Shown here one piece after another: positions 10,633-21,029 of a DNA stretch of 64,000 nt. Positions within the stretch are counted from its first letter, which is position 1, and every line of letters starts with the position of its first letter. This DNA is from Undaria pinnatifida. Lineage: Eukaryota > Sar > Phaeophyceae > Laminariales > Alariaceae. Made by a program: the position numbers and the translations under genes. The DNA is taken from the NCBI GenBank assembly GCA_012845835.1, contig JABAKD010000016.1, positions 10,537,007 through 10,601,006 of the forward strand, read 5' to 3'. The notes under the pieces were generated by a model. That model had not been told where the DNA came from. It worked only from the letters and a program-made list of their open reading frames with translations, and did no database searches.

Positions 10633-11172
10633 TTAAGGTATTCGAAATTCCACTCCGTATAATAACTGCGTGGCAGCAATTAATTCTACGTTTGTAGCAT
10701 ATGCGTAAGGCTGTGACATGAAGTGGAGATACTCTTCGACACTCGAATATGTAGTAGGTTGAGATCCAGCGACTTCCACAAGTTCTTGATTTGCTCCAGC
10801 TAAGATGCTGTCGTGGAAAGTGTTGAAACCTGATCCTGGGATAACGGTGTACAAATTGGTTGTGATGTGGGCAATAATACGTGCACGGACGATGTTATGT
10901 AAAGCTGGGTTGTTGTGCACACGACGCGAGATACATCTTAATAAACATGCACCATCATCACCAATCTCGGGAATAATGGACCATTGACCAGAATTGTTAT
11001 TGTTGCCGCTGTTGTTGTCTTCATCATTTTCGCTGTCTGATGGGTTTGTACTGCTGTCGCTGCTGTTAGAGGAATCATTGGTGTCAATTTGTTGTTTGTT
11101 TTCTGTGTCCAGTATTTTTCCCCGCGTGCTTATACCGATGTTTGTTGCCGATATGGTCTGTTGTGTGCACAT
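10633..11172 (-). CDS. OTU-type cysteine protease-like protein, copy 1
   Basis: A 179-aa ORF. Residues 1-70 are a low-complexity Ser/Asn/Asp linker. From about residue 68 it reads EIGDDGACLLRCISRRVHNN and later EEYLHFMSQPYAYATNVELI. These match the OTU fold: the DGxC catalytic Asp/Cys block and the YLxxM...ELxAxxxLY helix. OTU proteases cleave ubiquitin chains, and OTU domains also occur in mobile elements. An extra Asp (from an added ATC) lies just before the DGxC motif compared with copy 2. The ORF ends right after LLYGVEFRIP, before the place where the catalytic His is expected. It is therefore truncated or continues in an unseen exon. A TATA-like TATAAAG lies about 35-45 bp before the ATG. 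Confidence 0.6.
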   Translation of the reverse strand: MCTQQTISATNIGISTRGKILDTENKQQIDTNDSSNSSDSSTNPSDSENDEDNNSGNNNNSGQWSIIPEIGDDGACLLRCISRRVHNNPALHNIVRARIIAHITTNLYTVIPGSGFNTFHDSILAGANQELVEVAGSQPTTYSSVEEYLHFMSQPYAYATNVELIAATQLLYGVEFRIP

Positions 11173-12295
11173 CGTTACTTTTGCTTGAGTTGTGTTGCTA
11201 CTTTATATCTCTTTATACAGGTTTCGCTACTGCTGTATGGTAACCACCGTGTCAATTGTGAGGGAGAACTCACAGTAAACTTAGAGTCCATGGACTACGT
11301 GCTGCTTGCTGGTGGTGCTGCTGACGGAACTTTGCAAGACAAACGGAACTTTTTCGGGCACGTTGGCGTTGTTTGTTCCGTTCAGAAAAATATATTGTCT
11401 ACACCGACAAATGATTCTTTATTATCTACATGACCTTGATTTGCTCCAGCTAAGATGCTGTCGTGGAAAGTGTTGAAACCTGATCCTGGGATAACGGTGT
11501 ACAAATTGGTTGTGATGTGGGCAATAATATGTGCACGGACGATGTTATGTAAAGCTGGGTTGTTGTGCACACGACGCGAGAAACATCTTAATAAACATGC
11601 ACCATCACCAATCTCGGGAATAATGGACCATTGACCAGAATTGTTATTGTTGCCGCTATTGTTGTCTTGATCATTTTCGCTGTCTGATGGGTTTGTACTG
11701 CTGTCGCTGCTGTTAGAGGAATCATTGGTGTCAATTTGTTGTTTGTTTTCTGTGTCCAGTATTTTTCCCCGCGTGCTTATACCGATGTTTGTTGCCGATA
11801 TGGTCTGTTGTGTGCACATCGTTACTTTTGCTTGAGTTGTGTTGCTACTTTATATCTCTTTATACAGGTTTCGCTACTGCTGTATGGTATGCACCGTGTC
11901 AATTGTGAGGGAGAACTGAGAACTCACAGTAAACTTAAGAGTCTATGGACTACGTGCTGCTTGCTGGTGGTGCTCTATTATAAAACCGCTGTGTATGTTC
12001 TTTTGATGAGAGTTTTTGTCTTGTGTATTTATTCTCCTCGGTCCATCCAGAAAAAAATCCCGTTCTCAATAAAATTTGATTTTTTATGATCTATATATTA
12101 TTGCCGCTCTCTGCGGTTGCTTGCTGCTGCTGTGATCGTAGACAGTTCATACCGATGTTTGTTGCCGATATGGTCTGTTGTGCGCACATCGTTACTTTTG
12201 CTTGGGTTGTGTTGCTACTTTATATCTCTTTATACAGGTTTCGCTACTGCTGTATGGTAACCACCGTGTCAATTGTGAGGGAGAACTCACAGTAA
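10785..12295. repeat. Tandem duplication carrying the OTU ORF (two long units and one stub)
   Basis: Unit 1 is 10785-11320 and unit 2 is 11435-11974, offset 650 bp, nearly identical. Unit 3 (12151-12295) keeps only the first 14 codons, the TATA-like box and the upstream region to CTCACAGTAA. The conserved upstream block (11172-11290 and equivalents) includes TTTATATCTCTTTATACAGG. Confidence 0.85.
11382..11819 (-). pseudogene. OTU-like protein, copy 2 (3-prime truncated)
   Basis: Same N-terminal 120 residues as copy 1, with the plain motif EIGDGACLLRCFSRRV. It then switches to an unrelated tail (GHVDNKESFVGVDNIFF) at the repeat boundary near 11435. It lacks the second OTU helix, so it cannot fold as a full domain. 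It arose by a 650-bp tandem duplication of copy 1 with its promoter. Confidence 0.65.
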
Positions 12296-14050
12296 TGAAA
12301 TAGTTCACGTCGTTGCAGCGGGTACATATACACCGCGCCCGCGTCTAGCAGTGCGGGAAAATTCTCTCGCAAATACATTTTGATGCCACCCCGATGTACG
12401 TGCGAGGACTAAAGTTCCGCCGTGTGTGTAGTAGACGTATTTAAGCCTGACGATATGCCTATATTTTAGGCTCTAAACCAAATTAAGCCCTATCGTGTCT
12501 TAAATGTCTACAAAATAGGTCTATTTCATCGACCTAACGACCACGGCAGACCACGGTGAGATATGGATTTTCCCAAAATATGCACTTGGGCACATTTTGG
12601 CCCAAGTGCATATTTGAAGCAATTTTCCGAGTATTTTCCAGCAAACAACAGCATTTCAGACGACAAAAGCTCGAGGAAACATCAGACGGATGCCTACATT
12701 TCGAGGGTGGAAATTGAACCGGGTTGAGGGCCAGTCCTGCTGTGCTGCTGTACTGACTGCCACACTGAGGCACACCGAAGGCGGCAGACGCCTGCGAGGT
12801 ATCCTACATATGAAGCGAGTATGGAGTACGCAGCACTCAATGTTTTTGCCAGGCACCAGTTATTTGTTTTGGCCGTTTGTTCAAGCTCGCACAGCATGGG
12901 CAGGGGAGGGTCTTTCTCGAAGTTTCCACCCACTCATGTGCTGACTCATGACATAAATCCTCGTCTTGCCATCTGCGTCTGGAGTAGTGCAGAAATATCA
13001 TAGTCTATTTTCAAGTAGTTTGATCTTTCCTCGGCTTTTCTTGTTATGCGTACTGAAAGAGACCACTATTTCGAGTTTTAGACATATGGTGTTTTTTTTA
13101 TGCGTTTAAGGTCGAAATATCGAATGGCCTAGCTCTTCCAGTTGGAAGTACTTAAGACCTAACCTCGAGGCTTAAATACGTCTAGCGTGTGGTTGCCCGG
13201 GGACAGAAGTGTCTCGTACCCCGCAAAATAGAGCCAGTCTCGGCGGCTTTCCGCGGCCATAGCTCGCGCCACGGACGTCCCATGAGCCCGGCACACGGCT
13301 GATAATATACCGACGGGTAGTCTGATCGCATTGCAGAAGAAAGCACACCAAAAAACTCTGCGCCGGCGGAGAAAAAGGGACGGACTAGGCAAAAAAATCA
13401 AAATGGTACATATGCATACTTCTCTTATTATTAGTATTATTTCTTGTGTCGCAGTCTTTCTCCGCTATTCTATAGCCGTCTGTTGTATAGACTACATACA
13501 GTATTATGGAGGTCGTATATGATATTTTGATGAAATTCAAATTAAATTTCGGTTAATCCGTTTTTTCACCCAGCGAAATCAGTACACCCATTGTCCGTGC
13601 TGATTCTTCATCCTATGATAGAGATATAGTCTATTAATACATATATATGATGATTATGTGGTCACAGATTGCTGTGAGACAGCAGTCAGAGTAAACCGAT
13701 GTATTTATAGTTTCGGTGCATGCCTTCGTTTCCAATAGCGGCGTTCAGCCGTCCCATCCCAGTCCATCCCAACCCCGACCCTGTCGTCCTCACTGTCGTG
13801 GTGTTTGCTTACCTACGCGATGCCAAGCCTCTCCTCTCCCCACGCTGCACCGTTTACGCTCTCCGCTATGGCGATGCTGCCCCTTCGCGTAGCAAGCAAG
13901 AAAAACGAAAGAAAAGAAGTGAAAAGAGAGAGACATCATAATCCAACAACGGAAACAAAATAACAACCAACATAAAACATACTCCTATTTTTACGTATAG
14001 CACATGATTCAAGTTTAGTCGACTTTATATCGGAACGACATCTCTACGCT
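12296..14050. other. Gene-poor stretch with one strong hairpin
   Basis: No supported gene. Short frames show no domain. The stretch holds a perfect inverted repeat (listed separately) and a run of C at about 14060-14077 at its end. Confidence 0.5.
12576..12615. repeat. Perfect 16-bp inverted repeat (hairpin)
   Basis: AAATATGCACTTGGGC at 12576-12591 and its exact reverse complement at 12600-12615 are separated by the 8-base loop ACATTTTG. No U-run or gene end is next to it. It may be a remnant of a foldback element or a small structured RNA. Confidence 0.75.
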
Positions 14051-14489
14051 ATACACTACCCCCCCCCCCCCCCCCCCAATGATAAACTGGCGCATTCTTT
14101 CCAAAACTGTCAGATTTATCCCGTTGGAAGATTTATAGTTTCCACGCACAAATTGAGCTGCCCCGCCCACCCGCCCCCCTCCCCGCCTCCCTTTTGATCA
14201 AAACCAGGCCCCCACGTCCTTCAAAACTCCGCCCTCCTCTCACCGGTTATTTGACTTACAGGATTTACTTGATAAACGGATATATTTCCTTCCACAGCTG
14301 TCAATTTTTGTCCCCCTCAGAAACGGGTTTTATAGTTTCCGCGCACAGACTGACTAACATCACCCCGTTGACCCTGATACGTTCACTTGATAAACTGATG
14401 CATTTCCTTCCACAGCAGCTAAGCTATCAGATTTTGCCCTCCTCAGAAACGGGTTTTATAGTTTCCGCGCACAGACTGCCTAACAGCAC

Positions 14490-14865
14490 TGTTAAGGAAT
14501 TAGTGGGGTACTAGTCCGTTTGACCACTTGCACAGGTTAACCAATAGCTTACCCGAACTAAGCCTTATAACACTCTCCCCCCCTGAAACGGCGGGATAGC
14601 AGGTCGGCCGGATATACGGGCGGACCTGTCAATATATCCAAGCCGTTTCATTTCCTGGGTATACCGGGGAGAGTATTTTTCAAGTTCGCCATGGGAAAAT
14701 CTGAAAAAGTGTATTATGATGGTGGATGTGGGGATCGAACCCACGACCCAAAAACCCATGGTCTGTCGACGACGCCATTTGTTAAGGTAATTAGTGGGGT
14801 ATTAGTCCGTTTGACCACTTGCACAGGTTAACCAATAGCTTACCCGAACTAAGCCTTATAACCAG
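14490..14865 (-). mobile_element. Small element: two 83-bp direct repeats (family B) around a tRNA-like unit
   Basis: Family B copies at 14490-14571 and 14780-14863 begin TGTTAAGG and end CCTTATAAC. They share the 19-base block TTTGACCACTTGCACAGGT and CTTACCCGAACTAAGCC. Between them lie about 205 bp with a tRNA-like 3-prime half. Flanks read TAACAGCAC (481-489) and TAACAGAAC (866-874). Uninterrupted family A copies read TAACATCAC here, so this looks like a 9-bp target duplication with one change. The layout resembles a miniature terminal-repeat retrotransposon, or a SINE dimer. Confidence 0.6.
14720..14780 (-). tRNA. tRNA-like 3-prime half (remnant or SINE-type promoter)
   Basis: On the minus strand the sequence ends GTGGGTTCGATCCCCAC followed by ATCCACCA: a perfect 5-bp T-stem with TTCGATC loop (B box GGTTCGATCCC), acceptor strand and CCA-like end. 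The 5-prime half does not fold into a convincing D-arm or anticodon arm, and no matching acceptor strand GGTGGAT is present at the right distance. It is therefore a tRNA-derived piece, not a functional tRNA gene. Confidence 0.45.
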
Positions 14866-15059
14866 TAACAGAACCCTGTTGACCCTGATAGCTACACTGT
14901 TGTAGTTGCAAGGGGAGTCGCCGACCTTTACCCTTAATGAGCACACATAACCCATCATACGCGCGATCGGAGTACCACACACAGCTTGCAAAGATGAGTT
15001 TCGACAAAGTATTCGATCTCACAGCTGGTGGAGTGTATTTCAATGTTGTATAGTCTAAT

Positions 15060-16080
15060 ACATTATCGTATATATTGTACAATAAGACAACTACTTGTAT
15101 CCCTGTCAAGAGTATTTTGTGTCCAGCCAAGAAACTCTTCTTGCCCTCTTTATCAAATAATTAAAAGCGCGATCCTCACAACTACTCACCTGATTCAGAT
15201 GCCTCGACAAGCGCCTAGAGCTGCGCGCTGACTCGTTGCCTGTGCTGATCTCCTGCTCGCGGCGACAACCAACTTCCACTCTGCGTCGTCATTCTTCTGC
15301 AATGTGTTGTCAAAGCCTTCGTACAATTGTGAGTGCACGGGGGGCACTCCTTGTCTTCTCCGCGCTTCAGACAGCAATTATTTGACGTTCTCGTCATGGT
15401 TCGGCCCACACGGAACCGCTGGGGTGAACACTTCGCGAAACAGGGCCAGAAATGGGGTATCTTTTGGCCGAAGCCTGTAGTGACATTCACCTTTCTTTGT
15501 GGGTGTCGTTGTCGAACCAAGATCGAAGCTTGCTGCTGCTGCAGTCGCATGGCAAGCCGCCACCAAAAAAAAGATAAGTAGACTACAGCGTTATCTTTGA
15601 TCTCTCCGGATGAAAGACCGTGAGCAGGTGAAGGCGTTGCAGCAGCTGTGATAGCAAGTGCGGGTATCGCAGCAGCAGGTCAGGTGCTGCTGCTGCTGTG
15701 CTGGTGTGGACTTCGCAGGAACAGAATGACGTGGTGGTGCAGCAGTCGGGACATAATCCACCGGAGCAGGCATTGCATTTGCTAGCTGGTTGGTGCATCA
15801 AGATTCGAGTAGGCAGTGGATGTGTGTGGCTCATGGGCCGGAAGCAGCTGGCAGGAAGTATGGTGACAGTAGATCCTGAAATAAATAAGGTCTTCACGCA
15901 GCTTGCGAAGAGGACTATCGACACAAAATTTATCAGTCACAGCTGACGTGTTGAGAAGTTTTGTTTTCCAACTATAACGGCTACTAATCGGTATAAAAGT
16001 TATATCTAATAACTAGTAGCACTATTGGCCGATAATAACTAATACCAAAATATAAAAAACATCATCAGCGTAGTCTATAC
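15060..16080. other. Region with CAG/CTG-rich frames, no supported gene
   Basis: Frames on both strands (15215-15550 minus, 15583-15924 minus, 15698-15946 plus) are open but rich in Cys, Gln, Ser and His from CTG/CAG-type triplets. A donor- or acceptor-like context was not convincing for any. A small gene cannot be excluded. Confidence 0.35.
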
Positions 16081-16094
16081 TTTTTAGTCGTAAG

Positions 16095-16550
16095 GGCTAA
16101 CACATGGGCCAGCCCGTGGGCCGGCCCACGGGCCGGCTTTTCAAATCCACGGGCCGGCCCATATGAAGTCCGTGTCTCGTGGGCCTCGCTGCGAATGTCA
16201 TGGGCCGGGCCGGGCCGGATCGGGCTGAGCCGGGCCGATATAATTTGAAATTCGATGGGACGGACCGGGCCGCAGCCCATCCTCTGAAAAAATTGACGGG
16301 CCGGGCCGCTCTGAAAATTTGATGGGCCACGGTCCATCTTCTAAACATTTGATGGGCCGGGCCAGGCCACGGTCCATCCTATCTATGAAAATTTGGTGGG
16401 CCGGGCCGGGTCGCGGCCCGTCAAAAAATAAATTGATGGGCCGGGCCGAGCCGCGGCCCGTCGAATAACAACTTGATGGGTCGATCCGGACCGCGGCCCA
16501 CTTCATGGAAAAATGGGCGGCCGCCCCACCAGCGCCGGCCCATGACAAGC
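16095..16550. repeat. GC-rich minisatellite, unit about 41-44 bp (GATGGGCCGGGCC)
   Basis: About ten degenerate copies of AATTTGATGGGCCGGGCCGA followed by GCCGCGGCCCATC, each rich in GGCC palindromes. Minus-strand frames through it give repeats of DGPRPGPAHQIF and are not real proteins. The array is bordered on the right by an inverted family B copy (16555-16640). Confidence 0.8.
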
Positions 16551-16554
16551 CCTG

Positions 16555-16640
16555 GTTTATGAGGCTTAGTTTGGGTAAGCGATTGGTGAACCTTTTGCAC
16601 GTGGTCAAACGGACTCATACCCCACTAATAATACCGTTTT
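16555..16640 (-). repeat. Solo family B repeat, inverted
   Basis: Reverse complement reads CTAAGCC..., TGCAAAAGGTTCACCAAT-like order and GGTATGAGTCCGTTTGACCA, matching the 83-bp B unit at 14490. It stands alone next to the GGGCC minisatellite. Confidence 0.7.
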
Positions 16641-17465
16641 CATTAACCATCCAAAAACGATTCTCGCATTTTTGTTTGAAAACCGAAAGTGCATTGTAGG
16701 ATCTAAACAGCTCTGACCCTCGATCGAACAGTATAATTATCAATAGTGTAAAACCGGTTTAAACTTTTTTTTATCTCAGTGGCTTTCTAATACGTACGGT
16801 ATTCTGTACAAATCTATTGACCAAAAAAAATATCGAGAAATTGAAGCTGAGAGTTGGAGTTAAAAAACATTGTGCTGAATTCAAGGAGTAAAAAAAGTAC
16901 TCGTATGCAATGTACCCCGACTACTGTAAGAGACCACCCAAACACTCCCGTAGGTCACATCAGACTCCCAACTAAGCTGCCTTTTCCCTTATTATATCGA
17001 CATCACAACCGACTTTTTTTCAATATTTGTGGATTATGGTTCAATATTCTTCGATTTTTGTCGCCAAATCCATCCCTTCCTCTCTTCAAGCACGCCAATT
17101 CCAAACATTGCAACCGTTTTTTCGGGGCTGTCTTCCGTCGTTGGTGGTAAATACCGCGATACCATGAAATACCGTGGTTTTCGCTTACTACTACCGCGGA
17201 AGTGTGCCGTGCAAATACCGTAATCGCGAGTAACCGCCGTGTGCCATTGTGTAACGTATCAACATTTATGCCGAAGACAGCCCTGAAATTGTTTACCCCT
17301 CTGCGACCGAATCAGTGCGTGTGGTGCCTGCTTGCTTCTTTCACCTGCACGCCAGAGGGAGGATTGTAGTGTACTAAATTACTAATAATGTGTATCTCCG
17401 GCGCAGATTCAGTTGGAGACGATGACCGTTTGGAGGGGAAGCTTGCCAAATATATAGTGCTGCTC
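16641..17465. other. No recognised feature
   Basis: AT-richer sequence without a domain-bearing ORF. The frame at 16854-17150 is open but has no recognisable motif. Confidence 0.4.
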
Positions 17466-17835
17466 TATGTTGAGGAATTAGTAGGGTATTAGTCCGTTTG
17501 ATAACTTGCAAAAGGTTAACCAATGACCAAGGCTACGGTAGGGGAGGTACCCCTATTTTCAGTGGTGTGTTTGAGCCACTTGCACGAGTGGCTCTGAACC
17601 CCACGGATGAAAATGGTTTAGGCACTTGTTTGGTCGCAGCTTTGGACACCTTTGCATTGCGGATTGATTTCGTTAATGTAAAACATGAAAAAAACGTAAG
17701 ATCGCATAGATAGGAACAAGGGGGTTACTCGCGCGAGTGACCCCTAGCCACTCACTGAAGTAAAAAGGCCCCAAATGGGACCTCCCTACCGTAGCCTGTG
17801 GGTCCAATAGCTTACCCAAACTAAGCCTTATAACA
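17466..17835 (+). repeat. Family B copy split by a MITE
   Basis: Starts TGTTGAGGAATTAGTAGGGT and resumes after the MITE with AATAGCTTACCCAAACTAAG and CCTTATAACA. The intact B copies at 14490 and 14780 show the uninterrupted order, which fixes the MITE ends. Confidence 0.8.
17525..17803. mobile_element. MITE copy 1 (TIR with AGGCTACGGTAGGG)
   Basis: A 279-bp non-autonomous DNA element. The termini GACCAAGGCTACGGTAGGGG and the reverse complement of CCTCCCTACCGTAGCCTGTG form TIRs of about 20 bp. CCAAT flanks both ends (520-524 and 804-808) as a 5-bp target duplication. Inside are the palindromes GAGCCACTTGCACGAGTGGC(TC) and GGGTTACTCGCGCGAGTGAC(CCC). No ORF. Confidence 0.8.
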
Positions 17836-18219
17836 TCTATACATACATAAATATATACGTTCAAGAGTATATTTTTTTGTCGCGTTTGTTATCCTCGCAC
17901 TGCTCTCGCGCTCCCTTCCCAGTAGTAACTCAGATACGGGGTCACATAGCGGGCCCATCTCCTCCCTCCCCACTACGGTACGTGCCTTCATTTTATCGCG
18001 AAAAAAAATAACCATTTTTTTCTCTCGTCGACTCCCGTCGAATTCTGCCTACCCGCGTTGCTAGGCGCTCTCAACAACAGTTGATCTATTGTTTCTTTCT
18101 TCTTTTTTGGCAATGAATTCAAAATCTCACCACACGGTGGCAATCGAACTCAAGGATCAACGCTTGTATGTAGTATATATATGAGGGTGACCACTAGATA
18201 GACCACGGGGGCGACCGGC

Positions 18220-18320
18220 TTATATATGGGGGGGGGGGGGCGGGGAGGGGACTGGGGGAGGGGGGGGGGAGGGGGGGAGGGGGAAAGGGAGGAAGGGGGG
18301 AGGGGCGGAAGGGGGAGCGT
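18220..18320. repeat. G-rich low-complexity tract
   Basis: Runs of 4 to 12 G broken by single A or C, continuous for about 95 bp. It could form G-quadruplexes on the plus strand. Confidence 0.8.
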
Positions 18321-18795
18321 CATGCCCTAGAGACTGAAGTCTGGGTTTGGCCATCATCGTATTGAAAGTTGTGGGCCTTCTAATGGCCGTCACAAGATAG
18401 CATAAGACCGCCCTGACTTCTTCGCCATATTGCGTTCTCTCCCAGGTGCCATTGATGATAGACCCTCTCTCTGTTAGCCCAATGCCATCCTTAGCCAGTT
18501 CCTAGGGTCTGCTAGTATGACATTTTTCTTTCTTTTCCTTTTCTATTTCTTCTTTCTTTTTTTTCTTTTCTTCTTTCCTTGCTTTCTTGCCTTGTCTTTT
18601 CTTGCTTTTCTTGTCTTTTTCTTCTCTTTGCTTGCCTTTTTCGTCTTGTTTCGTTTTTCTTCTCTTTTCTTTCCTTTCCTTTATCTTATTTTCTCTTCTT
18701 TGTTTCTTTTTCTGCAATTGATTAATGCCTGTCGTGCGTATGCGTAGTGATAGATACTACGTGTAATATATACGTGGTAGTCTTACTTGGGTGGC

Positions 18796-19068
18796 CCAGA
18801 CCAAGGCTACGGTAGGGGGGGTACCCCCTTTTTCACTAAAAACTTGAGCCAGTCGTACGAGTGACCCTGTACCTCACGGATGAAAATGGTTTAGGCAGTT
18901 GTTTTGAAGCAGCTTAGATTCCCTTTGCATTGCGGATTGATTTCGTCAACATAAAACATTAAAAAAACGTAAGATCGCAAAATAACGAAGGGGTTACTCG
19001 CGCGAGTGACCCCTAGCCACTGAAATTCAAGGCCCAAAAAGGGACCCCCCTACCGTAGCCTAGTCTGG
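18796..19068. mobile_element. MITE copy 2
   Basis: About 273 bp with 24-bp imperfect TIRs CCAGACCAAGGCTACGGTAG / CCAGACTAGGCTACGGTAGG. It carries the same interior as copy 1, including ACGGATGAAAATGGTTTAGG, CATTGCGGATTGATTTCGT and the GTTACTCGCGCGAGTGACCC palindrome. Identity with copy 1 is about 85 percent by eye. It interrupts family C; the empty site is visible at about 20757. Confidence 0.8.
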
Positions 19069-19316
19069 CAATCGGAACATTTGGTTCCTCCAGGCGTGAG
19101 TAGTGAGACGTATGCACCGGCCTGGACCTGGCACACCGTAGACTGACTCCCGATTTCACTTTTACATGTTTCTGGTGGAGGCATGAATTGCGTCAGCTGT
19201 GATATATGCGTGTACCACCTTGGGTTGTGTGTGTTTTTCCCTGGGGTATTCCTCAGCTCCAGAGTGACTGGAGCCTGTCCTGTGACCACGGACTTGATTA
19301 TGCGAGTTAATGTGAG

Positions 19317-19334
19317 AACAACAACAACAACAAT

Positions 19335-19425
<91 letters not shown>
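19317..19425. repeat. (AAC)n microsatellite
   Basis: About 36 AAC triplets with one AAT, at the end of family C copy 1, directly following GTTAATGTGAGAAC. Frames translate as poly-Thr or poly-Asn and are not genes. Confidence 0.95.
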
Positions 19426-19429
19426 TATA

Positions 19430-20330
19430 CGCTATTAATGCCATAAATAAGAATACTTTTTACTGTTTCTACTTTTTCTCATGAAAAAATACACTTCAGC
19501 TGTGAGGTCGACCAAAAATGTTTCTTTGATCAAAACTCAGCTTTGCAAGCTGCGTGAGATACTTCGATCGCGCGTGTTACGGAGTGTGCATACCCTCGTG
19601 AAGGATACAGGTCGGTGACTTCCTGCTGATCAATGCCGTCGTCAACAGGACTACGACGTTCAGCCTTGTTCTGCGCACGAAGCCTGTATAACCCGCATTG
19701 CGGGGACAAAACCAGACATCATCAGTGGAATTCAGTCGTATGCTTGAAACAATTTGTAGCTTGAGTTTGAGTTAACTTTTGGAGTGGGATACTAGGGTCT
19801 ACCGGGTTTGTGCGCAAGTTCCTGCGTAATCCCTGCATATTATGTAGTAGGCCGGCGGAGATCCAGCCCAGGCCTGATGATCGCGTTGTTAGTAGTGCTG
19901 CCGAGTCATGATGGAACATGCGGTGGACGTCGATCGCTACGACGTACTTTTCCGAAGTGATTTCTCTTCTGTTCTTGATGTAATCGAAACATACGCTCAC
20001 ACACCTGTATCGATCGAATGAAGACCGACGAGTGAGATCTGGCGTTCTGCATCAGGGGTCGGGCGGTGCACACTTGATCCTAAAGCTCTTCGAACGCCCA
20101 TCTCACACACTACTAGCGAACAAAAAAATTAAAGCGCGGACCCAAAACGGCAGACACCTGCACTCCTACATACAGACAGAGGGAAACTCTTGCTCTAATA
20201 TGTTGAGGTATTAGGCTAGTGGGGTATCAGTCCGGCCACTAATTCCTAACATACATAATGATCAGCATTATTGTTAGATAACATGCGCTTCGATGTCCTG
20301 TATTTTCCATGGAGTCGAAAATGTCGTGGG
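19430..20330. other. No supported gene
   Basis: Short frames only. At 20197-20256 the ends of a family B-like unit face each other (TGTTGAGGTATTAGG and the reverse complement of CCACTAATTCCTAACA), a small foldback remnant. Confidence 0.4.
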
Positions 20331-21025
20331 CCTGTAGATGTCGAGTCCACTGGAGATCTGATCCTCGCGTTATTTGTGGTGTGCAGAGAAACCTTGCCCT
20401 GGCATGAAGTATAGTTCTCTCCCCAGTGCCATTGAGGCACAAAGTACCCTCCATGAGCCCAATCAATACCGTCTTTACTCAGTACCTACGAGGGGTCTGC
20501 TAGTATGACGCTTTTTCTCTTTTGACCTTTCCTTGCTTCCTCTTCTCGTCTGGTCTTTTCTCACCTCGTATCGTTTTCCTTTCCTTTCCTTTCTTTTCCT
20601 TTCATTTTAGCTTTCTTTTGTCTCCTTTCCTTTCCTTCCTTTCCTTTCTCTTATTATCTTATCTTTGTTTCTTTTTTCCAAGTGACTTGCGTCTGACGTG
20701 CGTATGCGCAGTGATAGGTGCTACGTGTAATATATATATGTACGTGGTAGTCTTTTTAGGGTGGCAAGCGGTATTATGGCCGGTTTTCCCAGGCGTGATT
20801 AGTGAGACGTATGCACCAGTATGGACCTGGCACGTCGTAGGCTGACTCCCGGATTTCACTTTTATACGTTTCTGGTGGAGGCATGGATTACGTCAGCTGT
20901 GATATATGCGTGTACCACCTTCGGTTTGTGTTTTTCCCTGGGGTACTCCTCAGCTCCAGAGTGACTGGAGCCTGTCCTGTGGCTACGGATTTGATTATGC
21001 GAGTTAATGTAAGAACAACAACAAC
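20330..21025 (+). repeat. Family C copy 2 (uninterrupted)
   Basis: Same block order as copy 1, with a T/C tract at 20510-20690 and the final GTTAATGTAAGAACAACAAC. Here the AAC run has only four units, so the long arrays elsewhere grew from this seed. Confidence 0.8.
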
Positions 21026-21029
21026 AAGT

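Larger units (their letters stand above)
14080..15057 (+). mobile_element. Family A repeat copy, split by a nested insertion
   Basis: Forward copy with the family blocks TTTTGATCAAAACCAGGCCC, CCCCCTCAGAAACGGGTTTT, TATAGTTTCCGCGCACAGAC and, after the insertion, CCTGTTGACCCTGATAGCTA, GGGGAGTCGCCGAC and TTGCAAAGATGAGTTTCGAC. The 5-prime module occurs about three times in tandem (14095, 14290, 14400). The block order is interrupted exactly at 14490-14865 by the B-tRNA-B unit. Coding is not seen. Confidence 0.75.
18330..19445 (+). repeat. Family C copy 1 with pyrimidine tract and (AAC)n, split by a MITE
   Basis: Order: GGGTCTGCTAGTATGAC, a 200-bp T/C tract (18520-18715), GCGTATGCGTAGTGATAG, TACGTGGTAGTC, MITE, GTGAGACGTATGCACCGG, TTTCTGGTGGAGGCATGAAT, TGACTGGAGCCTGTCCTGTG, GAGTTAATGTGAGAAC, then (AAC)n. 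Copy 2 at 20330-21025 shows the same order without the MITE. No coding potential apart from the pyrimidine-tract translation. Confidence 0.8.

Noticed and set aside
14720..14780. Functional tRNA gene
   Set aside because: Only the T-arm and 3-prime end fit; no anticodon arm, D-arm or matching acceptor strand.
18502..18747. Lys/Glu-rich and Phe/Leu-rich ORFs
   Set aside because: Both strands of the T/C tract in family C; no codon structure.
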